From the NCBI GenBank assembly GCA_045656705.1, contig JAZORR010000041.1:62001-126000 (forward strand): a DNA stretch of 64,000 nt, written 5' to 3'. The stretch is from RGIG4576 sp045656705 (GTDB taxonomy: Bacteria; Bacteroidota; Bacteroidia; Bacteroidales; Muribaculaceae). The notes under the pieces were generated by a model that ran no database searches, had not been told where the DNA came from, and saw nothing but the letters and a program-made list of their open reading frames with translations. A program made the translations under genes and the position numbers. This document shows positions 18,077-27,000 of the stretch, one piece after another. How positions within the stretch are numbered: position 1 is the stretch's first letter; every line of letters starts with the position of its first letter.

Positions 18077-18433
18077 ATGAAATCGAAAGATATAACAGAT
18101 TATTACGAACTAAATGCTTATCATATTATGTGGCTATTTGTGTTTTTTGACTTGCCTGTGGTTACTAAAAAGCAACGCAAGCATGCTACTAAATTCAGAA
18201 CTAATTTAGAACGCGAAGGATATCAAATGATGCAGTATTCGGTGTATGTGAGGCATTGTGCTTCAATGCGCACTATGGAAACCCATCTCCGAAGATTGAA
18301 AACATTTATCCCCGATGAAGGACTTGTGAGTGTGCTCAAAGTCACCGATAAGCAATATTCTGATATAGAAAACTTTTACGGCAAAGTACTGAAATTAAAT
18401 AACGAGAATCCTAAGCAATTAGAGATTTTTTAG
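18077..18433 (+). CDS. cas2: CRISPR-associated endoribonuclease-like Cas2
   Basis: A 118-residue Cas2 with the ferredoxin-like core. The first strand ends in the conserved aspartate (MWLFVFFDLPVVTKKQRK), and YSVYVRHCAS and GLVSVLKVTDKQYSDIENFYG follow, as in type II Cas2 proteins. Cas2 bridges two Cas1 dimers in the spacer integration complex. Here the gene directly follows cas9 (4 bp gap) with no cas1 between them or elsewhere in the window, so the integration partner must be encoded elsewhere or is lost. The array begins 114 bp downstream. Confidence 0.95.
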   Translation: MKSKDITDYYELNAYHIMWLFVFFDLPVVTKKQRKHATKFRTNLEREGYQMMQYSVYVRHCASMRTMETHLRRLKTFIPDEGLVSVLKVTDKQYSDIENFYGKVLKLNNENPKQLEIF

Positions 18434-18547
18434 TACATTTGCATTGATAAAAATGGTTGATTTCAAGCCACTTCCATATCTTTTGGCGATTTTAGTGAAG
18501 TTTTTTGCTGTATAAGTCGCTTATATTTAGGCGTTTGGAGCAATATG
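18434..18547 (+). promoter_or_regulatory. CRISPR leader
   Basis: This AT-rich 114 bp lies between cas2 and the first repeat. TACATTTG (18434-18441), directly after the cas2 stop, fits TAnnTTTG and could drive the pre-crRNA on the plus strand, the strand that pairs with the tracrRNA. A -33 box is not clear. The leader's last 15 bp resemble the end of spacer 1. Confidence 0.55.
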
Positions 18548-19623
18548 GTTGTGGTTTGATGTAAATATTGACTATTATAAAACTGTTTGAAGCATGTATT
18601 TGGCGCAATAGAGTTGTGGTTTGATGTAAATATTGACTATTATAAAACACTTGAGGAGTTAACTAACCGAGCATTCCAGTTGTGGTTTGATGTAAATATT
18701 GACTATTATAAAACAACACTTGTTGGAACAATTAAGTAATGGAGTTGTGGTTTGATGTAAATATTGACTATTATAAAACGTGTTGTGGTTTGTTGCTGGT
18801 CTTGCCGATGTTGTGGTTTGATGTAAATATTGACTATTATAAAACGAGGATAGCCAATATCGCATTATCAACTAGTTGTGGTTTGATGTAAATATTGACT
18901 ATTATAAAACGTCTCCCACAATGATAAATCTCGTTCTAAGTTGTGGTTTGATGTAAATATTGACTATTATAAAACACTTTCTGCGAGAGCACTACAATAT
19001 CGATAGTTGTGGTTTGATGTAAATATTGACTATTATAAAACTCTCGTTACTGCTCTACATGCCTGACTTGAGTTGTGGTTTGATGTAAATATTGACTATT
19101 ATAAAACAAAAACCTATGTTATACAACACGTGCACAGTTGTGGTTTGATGTAAATATTGACTATTATAAAACAAATAACTTTGCGAGTGTGTACAATCGT
19201 ATGTTGTGGTTTGATGTAAATATTGACTATTATAAAACATGGTACTGATGGCAATCCTTATTCAGCATGTTGTGGTTTGATGTAAATATTGACTATTATA
19301 AAACTGCAGATGGCAATAATACCTATGTGTACTGGTTGTGGTTTGATGTAAATATTGACTATTATAAAACCAAAGGGAAAACTATCCGAAGCGATTTATG
19401 TTGTGGTTTGATGTAAATATTGACTATTATAAAACACGTGGCGATAGCTGGAGCATTGCTCCAAGGTTGTGGTTTGATGTAAATATTGACTATTATAAAA
19501 CTCCCTCAACCAACTCTACTGGGAACTTAAGTTGTGGTTTGATGTAAATATTGACTATTATAAAACATATACCCTTAATTTTGGCTGATAGTCTTCGTTG
19601 TGGTTTGATGTAAATATTGACTA
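18548..19623 (+). CRISPR. Type II CRISPR array: 17 repeats, 16 spacers
   Basis: The 36-bp repeat begins GTTGTGGTTTG and ends TTATAAAAC. Sixteen copies, starting at 18548, 18613, 18679, 18744, 18810, 18875, 18940, 19006, 19072, 19137, 19203, 19269, 19335, 19400, 19466 and 19531, appear identical. Spacers are 29 or 30 bp and all different. The 17th repeat (19597-19623) keeps its first 27 bp and then changes abruptly into unrelated sequence. The retained part includes the region that pairs with the tracrRNA, so the last spacer could still yield a crRNA. Repeat uniformity argues for a young or recently active array. Confidence 0.98.
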
Positions 19624-19657
19624 ATTTCTGCGGACGCACGAGCCGTGCGTCCCTACT
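19621..19657. repeat. REP-like palindromic interspersed repeat at the array end
   Basis: The core is a perfect hairpin, GGACGCACG-AGC-CGTGCGTCC (19632-19652), preceded by CTAATTTCTGC and followed by CTACTT. The same hairpin occurs at 23451-23471, and a decayed copy with the same CTAATTTCTGCG lead-in at 23589-23620. Here the element directly replaces the end of the last CRISPR repeat. Confidence 0.8.
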
Positions 19658-19731
19658 TTCATTCCTATAAATGCCATCCTTGCAACCACCATACGCTTGT
19701 GTAATCAGGGAGTTGTATAGAAAGAAAAATG

Positions 19732-19765
19732 CCCCACAGATTCGCTTGGATGCTGAATTGTGGGG
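19732..19765 (-). terminator. Terminator of mlaEF
   Basis: On the minus strand CCCCACA (19759-19765) pairs with TGTGGGG (19732-19738), followed by CATTTTTC. It lies about 35 bp after the mlaF stop codon. Between it and the array (19658-19731) I see nothing. Confidence 0.7.
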
Positions 19766-19800
19766 TATGTTATATTGGTGAATAGAGCCTTAAAAGGCGT

Positions 19801-20580
19801 TTATTTTACTGTGTCGTTGAGGTGCTCGAGCATATAGTTTTTGGCGTTGCGGAAGAGCTTGGTAGCAAACACGAAGTCGTTGAGCTCTTGGTTGTCGCTT
19901 GTGAACACATCTCTGCTCGTACCAGTCCAATCGAGGTTACCTTTGTTCACGAAAATGATGTTTTCGCCAATGCCAAGCACTGAGTTCATATCGTGAGTGT
20001 TGATGATGGTGGTCATATTATACTCGTGGGTGATATCGCTTAAAAGTTCGTCGATGAGGATAGATGTTTCTGGGTCGAGACCAGAGTTTGGCTCATCGCA
20101 GAAGAGGTATTTAGGGTTGAGAGCAATGGCACGAGCAATGGCCACACGCTTTTGCATACCCCCACTGATTTCTGACGGATATTTGTGGTTAGCACCATCG
20201 AGGTTTACGCGATGGATACAAAACTCAGCGCGCTCCTTCATCTCGGCATAAGTCATGTCGGAGAACATCTTTAGAGGGAACATCACATTGCCTTCCACAG
20301 TTTCGGAGTCGAAAAGGGCAGAGCCTTGGAATAGCATACCTATCTCTTTGCGTATTTCTTTCATCTCTTTGATGTTCATCTTAGTGATGTCGCGTCCGTC
20401 GTATAGGATTTCGCCTTGGTCGGGGCGAAGCAATCCCACAAGGTTTTTCATAAGCACGGTTTTACCCGAACCCGATTGGCCGATGATAAGATTGGTCTTG
20501 CCATCGTAGAACTTGGCGTTGATGCCTTTGAGTACAGTCTTGTCTTCAAACGACTTTATTACATTTTTTACCTCTATCAT
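19801..20580 (-). CDS. mlaF: ABC transporter ATP-binding protein, MlaF type
   Basis: The 259-residue ATPase powers phospholipid transport between the membranes together with MlaE. Walker A is GQSGSGKT (34-41). The Q-loop is in EIGMLFQGSALFDSETV, the signature is SEISGGMQKRVAIARA, Walker B is YLFCDEPNSGLDP, and the switch histidine is in INTHDMNSV. FQGSALFDS and the MQKR signature are characteristic of the Mla/Ttg2A/MKL subfamily. It follows mlaE by 19 bp and ends at a terminator. No MCE protein (MlaD) is adjacent; it must be encoded elsewhere. Confidence 0.92.
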   Translation of the reverse strand: MIEVKNVIKSFEDKTVLKGINAKFYDGKTNLIIGQSGSGKTVLMKNLVGLLRPDQGEILYDGRDITKMNIKEMKEIRKEIGMLFQGSALFDSETVEGNVMFPLKMFSDMTYAEMKERAEFCIHRVNLDGANHKYPSEISGGMQKRVAIARAIALNPKYLFCDEPNSGLDPETSILIDELLSDITHEYNMTTIINTHDMNSVLGIGENIIFVNKGNLDWTGTSRDVFTSDNQELNDFVFATKLFRNAKNYMLEHLNDTVK

Positions 20581-20599
20581 AGTTCTATACAGTGTAGGA

Positions 20600-21346
20600 T
20601 TATTGAAGCATTAAGTTAGTGAGAATTACGTCGAGCAGAAGGATGAGGATGCTGCTTGTGACCACTGCATTGGTGCTGGCTTTACCCACTTGCAAAGCAC
20701 CTCCTGTGACGTGGTAGCCGAAGTATGATGCCACGCTACTGATGACGAATGCAAAGAATAGCGACTTGATGAGTGCATACCATACGTACCACTCTACAAA
20801 CATCGTCTGGATACCGTAGACATAGATTTCTGGCGATACGATGCCTGTGATGATGGAGATAAGGTAACCTCCGAGGATACTTGTGAACATACTCATAGTC
20901 ACAAGCACAGGGATAAACGACACGAATGCTGTGATTTTAGGCAACACAAGGAAATTGGCTGAGTTGATACCCATAATTTCGAGTGCGTCTATCTGCTCGG
21001 TGACTCGCATAGTGCCTATTTCGGATGTGATGCTTGAGCCTACCTTACCAGCAAGTATGAGACACAAAATAGATGATGAGAACTCGAGCAAGATGATTTC
21101 GCGAGTGGCAAGACCTACTGTGTACATAGGGATGAGTGGCGACATGATGTTGAGTTTCATCTGAATGGTACACACAGCTCCGATAAACACAGAGATGATT
21201 AGCACCAACGGAATGGAATCGATCACGAGTTTCACCACCTCGTTGACGTATCGTTTGAAAAATTCGCTCCATTTGTCGGGCGTAGAGAATATTCTCCAAA
21301 TAAACATACAATATACTCCGATATTGTGTAGTGTGGTTTTAATCAT
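20600..21346 (-). CDS. mlaE: MlaE-family lipid ABC transporter permease
   Basis: A 248-residue MlaE/YrbE-type permease with about five membrane helices. Conserved features include PLVLIISVFIGAVCTIQM near residue 45, LAGKVGSSITSEIGTMRVTEQIDALEIMGINS near residues 100-130, and YLVLP-type turns written here as NFLVLPKITAF. The EQIDAL segment is the coupling-helix motif of the family. It forms the inner-membrane complex with MlaF (next gene, 19 bp) and an MCE protein. It probably keeps outer-membrane lipid asymmetry. It is divergent from the lipoprotein gene at 21641. Confidence 0.93.
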   Translation of the reverse strand: MIKTTLHNIGVYCMFIWRIFSTPDKWSEFFKRYVNEVVKLVIDSIPLVLIISVFIGAVCTIQMKLNIMSPLIPMYTVGLATREIILLEFSSSILCLILAGKVGSSITSEIGTMRVTEQIDALEIMGINSANFLVLPKITAFVSFIPVLVTMSMFTSILGGYLISIITGIVSPEIYVYGIQTMFVEWYVWYALIKSLFFAFVISSVASYFGYHVTGGALQVGKASTNAVVTSSILILLLDVILTNLMLQ

Positions 21347-21555
21347 AAATTAAGTTTTTGGAGGAACTCCGTTTCGAAATTCCTACGATTTTGTTATTTA
21401 ATGGTGCAAAGATACGAATAAATTGGGAGTTAGGAGAAGAGTGTGGGGAGTTTTTTGTGATAGGAGGTGGTAACAATAGGAACTATTATAGGCGAAAAAA
21501 GAAGTAGTTAACAAAAGTTAACGCACCGAGGCGGGTGGAGAATTGTAATTTTTGC

Positions 21556-21563
21556 TATATTTG
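21556..21563 (+). promoter_or_regulatory. -7 box of the fimbrillin-like lipoprotein gene
   Basis: TATATTTG matches TAnnTTTG exactly and would give a leader of about 70 nt before the ATG at 21641. No clear -33 TTTG. The 21347-21640 divergent gap holds nothing else I recognise. Confidence 0.5.
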
Positions 21564-21640
21564 CGAAGCAAATTTGTATCCACTCGCAAGGTGAGGGTGG
21601 AAAAGTTAAGTGATAATAACAAAAAACAAACGATATACTT

Positions 21641-23218
21641 ATGAAAAAAATGTTTATGTCAGCGATGAGTTTGGCATTGATGGCAGGATTTGGGACATCT
21701 TGCTCCGATGACAATCCATTCGGAAGAAATGGCGTGAAGGTGCAATTCACAGTCAATATGGAAGGCGAAGAGGTGAGCCGTTCGTTCAGCGATGGCAAGT
21801 CGGCCAACCAATTGATTTTTGCTGTGTACAATGCTGATGCCGAAGAATTGACACAATTGCGTCAGGAAGACATCCAGATCGAAGGCTTGAAAGCCACTGT
21901 GAAAACTCAAGTGGTGAAGGGCAAGAAGTATGACTTCGTGTTCTGGGCTCAAGAGAAAGGCACTAATGTGTTTGATACAGACGATATGCGTGCTATCAAA
22001 ATCAATTATAACGAACTCACAAAGGTGTGCAACAACGAAAATCTTGATGCATTCTATAATGTAATCAACGATTTGCATGTGAGTGGTCCGGTGGAGATGG
22101 ATGTGGAATTGAAGCGTCCGTTTGCTCAAATCAATTTCGCTACATCTAAGGCCGATTGGAAGGCTGCTCAAAAATCGGGAGTAGGCGAAGATAATGTGGT
22201 GAAGAGCCAAATGACAGTGAGTGGTGGCGTGTTTAGCGTGTTGAACACTCGCGATGGTTCTGTATCAGGCAAGATTGAAGAACCACTTGAATTTACATTC
22301 GCTACTATTCCTGCCGACGATAATACTTGGCTTCCAAGAGTAGATGCTCTCGATGCCAATGGCAATCCTGGACAAGATGGCGTATACGAAGACTATCGCT
22401 GGCTCGGTATGACATATGTGCTTGTGGACGAAACTCAAATGGCCAACGAAGTGAAGTTGGATATCTCAAGTCCTACTGTGAATACAAACCTACCTGTGGG
22501 CAATGTGCCTATGAAGCGTAACTATCGCACAAATATCGTGGGTAACCTATTGACTTCGGGTGCTATTTTCAATGTTACTGTGAGCCATATCTACGATGCT
22601 GATTACAACTATCCTTCTACAGTGGAAGAAGAGATAATTATGGCAGCTGGCAATAGTGGCACAGTGGTGTTGAGCGAAGATGTTACATTGACCAAGCGTG
22701 TGAATGTGACTAAGGATATGGTGATAGATCTTAATGGCAAGACTATCTCGATGAATGCACCAAACTCTAAGGACTATAACATCCTATTCAATGTGACCAA
22801 TGGTGCAACTCTCACTATCAAGGGCGAGGGTAATGTGCAAGCTCTTGGTGGACACAGCATCGATATGGCAATATATGCTAATGGTGGTAACGCTATCATC
22901 GAAGGCGGTAACTTCTATGGCGCAGGTATCGAAGGCGAAGGTTGCGACCTTATCTATGTGAGAAATGCAAAGGTGCAAGTGAAGGGTGGTACTTTCAAGA
23001 TGGAGCATGCTAATCCTGTGGATTTCGCTGCCACTCAATACTCACTACTTAATGCATCGGGTGCTACAGTAGCCAATGCTAAGGATTACATTGTGGTGAC
23101 TGGTGGTAAGTTCTACAACTTCAACCCAGCGAACAATGTGTCGGAAGGTGAGGGTACAAATTTCGTAGCAGACGGTTGTACTGTTACCGAAGAAGATGGA
23201 TGGTATATCGTGAAATAA
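21641..23218 (+). CDS. Fimbrillin-like lipoprotein (DUF6562-type) with C-terminal parallel beta-helix
   Basis: A 525-residue exported lipoprotein. The signal peptide ends in the lipobox FGTSC, giving C21 as lipidated residue, followed by SDDNPF. Residues about 30-330 resemble fimbrillin-like beta domains (VKVQFTVNMEGEEVSRSFSDG, YDFVFWAQEKGTNVFD, LKRPFAQINFATS), as in Mfa-type or DUF6562 proteins. Residues about 340-520 contain repeated short strands (VVLSEDVTLTKRVNV, MVIDLNGKTISM, AIIEGGNFYGAG, VQVKGGTFKME) typical of a right-handed beta-helix. A surface adhesin or pilus-like role is inferred. It is monocistronic, with a clear terminator. Confidence 0.8.
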   Translation: MKKMFMSAMSLALMAGFGTSCSDDNPFGRNGVKVQFTVNMEGEEVSRSFSDGKSANQLIFAVYNADAEELTQLRQEDIQIEGLKATVKTQVVKGKKYDFVFWAQEKGTNVFDTDDMRAIKINYNELTKVCNNENLDAFYNVINDLHVSGPVEMDVELKRPFAQINFATSKADWKAAQKSGVGEDNVVKSQMTVSGGVFSVLNTRDGSVSGKIEEPLEFTFATIPADDNTWLPRVDALDANGNPGQDGVYEDYRWLGMTYVLVDETQMANEVKLDISSPTVNTNLPVGNVPMKRNYRTNIVGNLLTSGAIFNVTVSHIYDADYNYPSTVEEEIIMAAGNSGTVVLSEDVTLTKRVNVTKDMVIDLNGKTISMNAPNSKDYNILFNVTNGATLTIKGEGNVQALGGHSIDMAIYANGGNAIIEGGNFYGAGIEGEGCDLIYVRNAKVQVKGGTFKMEHANPVDFAATQYSLLNASGATVANAKDYIVVTGGKFYNFNPANNVSEGEGTNFVADGCTVTEEDGWYIVK

Positions 23219-23246
23219 TCTATCATTTTTACATATTGATAAAAAA

Positions 23247-23281
23247 GCGTTTCATCTCAGTGAGAGGTGAAACGCTTTTTT
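23247..23281 (+). terminator. Terminator of the lipoprotein gene
   Basis: GCGTTTCATCTC (23247-23258) pairs with GAGGTGAAACGC (23264-23275), a 12-bp stem with one G-U pair, flanked by an A-run and a T-run, so it could work on both strands. Confidence 0.88.
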
Positions 23282-23450
23282 GTTTGGGAGTGATAGGGCA
23301 GAGATTATTTATATTTTAGATTGCGTACTTGAACGGCACGCTTCACTTAAGATTCGCTTCGCTTATCATAGGGTTTACGGCAGGGCCGTGAGTTAACGGT
23401 TTCACCATGAAATGCATTCTGCGTTTTTTCCTTTCAGTGGCGTTAAAAAC

Positions 23451-23471
23451 GGACGCACGAGCCGTGCGTCC
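23451..23471. repeat. REP-like palindrome, intact copy
   Basis: GGACGCACG (23451-23459), AGC, CGTGCGTCC (23463-23471): identical over the hairpin to the copy that ends the CRISPR array, and also followed by CTACTT. Confidence 0.75.
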
Positions 23472-23588
23472 CTACTTCCCTATAATAATCAACACCTAAT
23501 AAATACACAACTATAAGGTCTTAAGTAGCCTGTTACCTCGGGCTTGCTATCAGTGAGGAGTATAGGGTATCTAAGACATCTAAGACAA

Positions 23589-23620
23589 CTAATTTCTGCG
23601 AACGCACGAGCGTCTCTACT
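23589..23620. repeat. REP-like palindrome, degenerate copy
   Basis: CTAATTTCTGCG (23589-23600) is followed by AACGCACGAGCGTCTCTACT. The 5' lead-in matches the copy at 19621, but the right arm of the hairpin has decayed. Confidence 0.65.
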
Positions 23621-23778
23621 ATTAAATGACTATGATATCTGGGACCTTGGGTTTACCATATATACAAAGTGAAAGCCTTGCTACTCGGAGATGAGTGCAA
23701 GGCTTTCTTTTGTGTTGTGCATTGCCCTCACATCGAGGGCAATGACGGGATTTTGTTATTTGTGAGAATTGTGGAGAA

Positions 23779-24072
23779 TCAGATAGTCTTTTCTACATTC
23801 CACACAAAAGCACGAAGTCCAAGTTTAGGAGTGGCAAGGTCCATTTCGTGTAGAATGTTCAAAAGGTTGTCTACACGAGAGTCTTCGACCATAGTGATGA
23901 TAGAAGAAGCAAGTGATGGCCAAGCGTGGCTACCGTAGTGAGGTTCACCATCTTTTGTGCCTCGACCTAATACTTGTTCCCATTGAGTGAAACCACGACA
24001 GTTGTTGCGTTCCAATACGTCAATGATGCGTTCGGTATATGCTTGGTCGAATGCAATAAATATAGCTTTCAT
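23779..24072 (-). CDS. PII-like transporter-associated protein (PG0541 family)
   Basis: A 97-residue protein with the size and beta-alpha-beta layout of PII-like signalling proteins (MKAIFIAFDQAYTERIIDVLERNNCRGFTQWEQVLGRG, then SLASSIITMVEDSRVDNLLNIL). Relatives of this family occur next to RND efflux genes in Bacteroidota, for example Porphyromonas gingivalis PG0541, as here: it is the last gene of the efflux operon, 19 bp after the pump. A ligand-dependent regulator of pump activity is a reasonable inference but not shown. The T-loop uridylylation tyrosine of GlnB is not evident. Confidence 0.75.
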   Translation of the reverse strand: MKAIFIAFDQAYTERIIDVLERNNCRGFTQWEQVLGRGTKDGEPHYGSHAWPSLASSIITMVEDSRVDNLLNILHEMDLATPKLGLRAFVWNVEKTI

Positions 24073-24091
24073 ATTATATTATCTTTCAAAA

Positions 24092-27000
24092 TTACTTATT
24101 AATTTTTTTCGCAAACTTGCGGCGTTGGTTGCGTACGCCTACACCTGCAAACAAGCAGTACATTGCAGGAACGAACAATAGTGTTACGAGAGTAGAGAAT
24201 GTAAGACCACCGATAACGGCGATAGCCATAGGTTTCCACATTTCAGCACCTTCACCAGTACTTATCGCCATTGGCACCATACCAAGGATAGTAGTAAGAG
24301 ATGTCATCACGATAGGACGAAGACGAGACTTACCACCAAGCACCACAGCCGAACGGATACTCATACCACGCTCGCGGTTGAGCTGGATGTAGTCGATAAG
24401 CACGATACCATTCTTCACTACGATACCGATAAGCATAATAGCACCAATCATCGACATAATGTTCAAGTTGGTACCTGTCAACCATAGGATAAGCACGATA
24501 CCTGTGAATGCGAAAGGAACAGAAGTCATGATGATACCTGGATAAGCGTAAGATTCGAATTGAGCAGCCATCACGATGTATACCAAGATGATGATAAGCA
24601 CAGCAAGCATACCAAGGTCGGCAAATGATTCTTGTTGGTCTTCGAATGAACCTGAAAGTTCGATATATACACCCGAAGGCAATTCAAGAGCATCAAGACT
24701 TGGTTGAACATTTGCAATGATTTCACTCATGGCAAGTTCACCATTCACCACACCTTGCACGGTGATGATGCGTTGACGGTCTTTACGTTCGATAGTAGGA
24801 GGAGACACGCGTTCTACCACTTTACCCAAGTCGCGTACACGGATACCTTGACCAGCAGCATTGTAGATAAGGATGTTTTCGATATCTTCGATAGATGTGC
24901 GGTATTCAGGAGCATACATTACCTTGATGTCGTATTCTTCACCATCTTCGCGATAGTAAGAAGCAGTGCTACCATTGATACGATTACGCAAGTAAGTAGC
25001 CGCAGTAGAAAGATTCAAACCATAGCGAGCAAGCTTTTCGCGGTCGAAATCAACGTGGTATTCAGGTTGATAGTCGGAACGGCTGATAGTGATATCGGCG
25101 ATACCCTTAGTGTTTTGAAGGATATGCTTGATTTGTTGAGCCACGCTGTCGGTTTCGGTGAAGTCCCAACCATACACTTCGTAGTCGAGAGTAGACTGAC
25201 CAGTCATACCGCCACCACGCGAACCACCAACATTTACTTGAGATTTTTCCAATTCAGGATAATTAGCCAAGTCTTTACGCATCATATCGGTGATTTCGAA
25301 AATGCTACGGTCGCGTTGAGTCACTGAGTAAAGGCTGATGTTCATAGATACGATGTGGCTACCATTGTTTTGCATAGAAGCAAAAGTGTTGTCGGTGCTT
25401 GCTTGACCTACAGAGTAGTTCAATACCTTGATTTCAGGATATTTTGCTCTCCATTCGTCGTGAATCTTTTCAGCCACCTTTTGTGAAATTTCGGTGCGAG
25501 TACCGATAGGTAGTTCAAGAGTAACACCCACACGACCGTTGTCGCTTGCAGGCACGAATTCGCTACCGATGAACTTCATCAAGAAGCAAGATCCTGCGAA
25601 AACAAGAGTACATACAAGAAGAGTCTTTCTCTTATGTGTCACACAAGTGTTGATCATCTTAGCATACACATCGTCAACCTTATCGAGAGCCTTTTCGATG
25701 AATTTTTGGAAGCCTGCCTTCTTAGGGTTAAGACGAAGCATTTGGCTACAAAGCATAGGGATAAGAGTCAACGCACACACTGTAGAGATAATCATCATAA
25801 TACATACCATCCAACCCAATTGCTTGAAAAGTACCCCTGCCATACCTGTAACGAGTGTCAATGGGTAGAACACAGCAATAAGAGTGAGGGTAGATGCCAC
25901 TACCGAAATCGCCACTTCGTTTGTACCGTGGATAGCGGCTTGCTTAGGAGCACTACCACGCTCGATGTGAGTAGTAACGTTTTCAAGTACCACAATAGCG
26001 TCGTCCACCACCATACCAATAGAGATTGACAATGCCGATAGAGAGATGATGTTGAGAGTTTCGCCTGTAGCAAACAAGTAGATGAATGAAGCGATCAACG
26101 AGATAGGGATAGTGATACCGATGATGATGGTAGCACGCCAGCGTCCTAAGAATGCAAATACGACAATCACAACGAATAGCAAGGCGAAGAAAATAGTTTC
26201 AGCCAAAGATGCGATAGTATTGCGAATGTTGTCGGATGTATCTACGATGACATTAAGTTTTACGTCGCTTGGAAGGTTCTTTTGAAGGTTAGGGATTTCG
26301 GCGATAACCTTATTAGAGATTTCCACAGAGTTTGCACCCGATTGCTTTTGTACGATAATCATCGCACCCTTTTTACCATTGGTATAAGCTTGTTGAGCAC
26401 GTTCTTCGAGAGAGTCGTCGATAGTAGCCACATCGCGAAGGTAGATAGTACTACCGTTGCGAGTACCCACCACGATGTTACCCATATCGCGAGAATCATT
26501 GAATTCACCTTCTACGCGAAGAGAGTAAGTGTTACTACCGATATCGAAAGTACCACCAGGAATATTGCGGTTTTCGGCACCGATGATGCTTGAGATAGTT
26601 TCGATAGTGAGGTTGTAAGCTTCAAGCTTGATAGGGTCCACATAGATGTGGATTTCGCGTTTAGGAGCACCGGTTACCGAAACCGAACCTACACCGTCGA
26701 CGCGAGCAAGAGGGTTAGCTACATTTTCGTCGAGAATCTTGTACAGACCAGGCATACTTTCTTCAGCTTCAACCGAAAGAAGGATGATAGGCATCATATC
26801 TGTACTAAACTTGAAGATGATAGGATTTTCGGCATCATCTGGCAAATAACTCTTCACCATGTCGAGTTTGTCGCGAGTGTAGTTGGTGAGAACGTCGATG
26901 TCGTAACCAAATTCAAACTCAAGAGTGATGATAGAGATGTTTTCCTTTGACTTTGAAGTGATATGCTTCAAGTGTTCCACCGAGTTAAGAGTGTTTTCGA

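Larger units (their letters stand above)
23282..23778. other. Non-coding, repeat-bearing intergenic region
   Basis: About 500 bp with no credible gene. It holds two GGACGCACG-family elements (23451-23471 and 23589-23620) and a GC-richer stretch at about 23325-23440 with short inverted motifs such as ACGGCAGGGCCGT. It looks like a graveyard of small interspersed elements between two operons. Confidence 0.55.

Noticed and set aside
18659..19240. Open frames inside the CRISPR array (for example 18659-18871 and 19055-19240, minus strand)
   Set aside because: Their products repeat the string FYNSQYLHQTTT, which is just the translated CRISPR repeat.
18584..19596. Self-targeting spacers
   Set aside because: Reading by eye I saw no spacer matching a gene in this window, but I did not do an exhaustive search, so I make no claim either way.
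19801..21346. Mla operon as damaged because mlaD is absent
   Set aside because: In Bacteroidota the MCE protein is often encoded apart from mlaEF, so its absence here is not evidence of loss.
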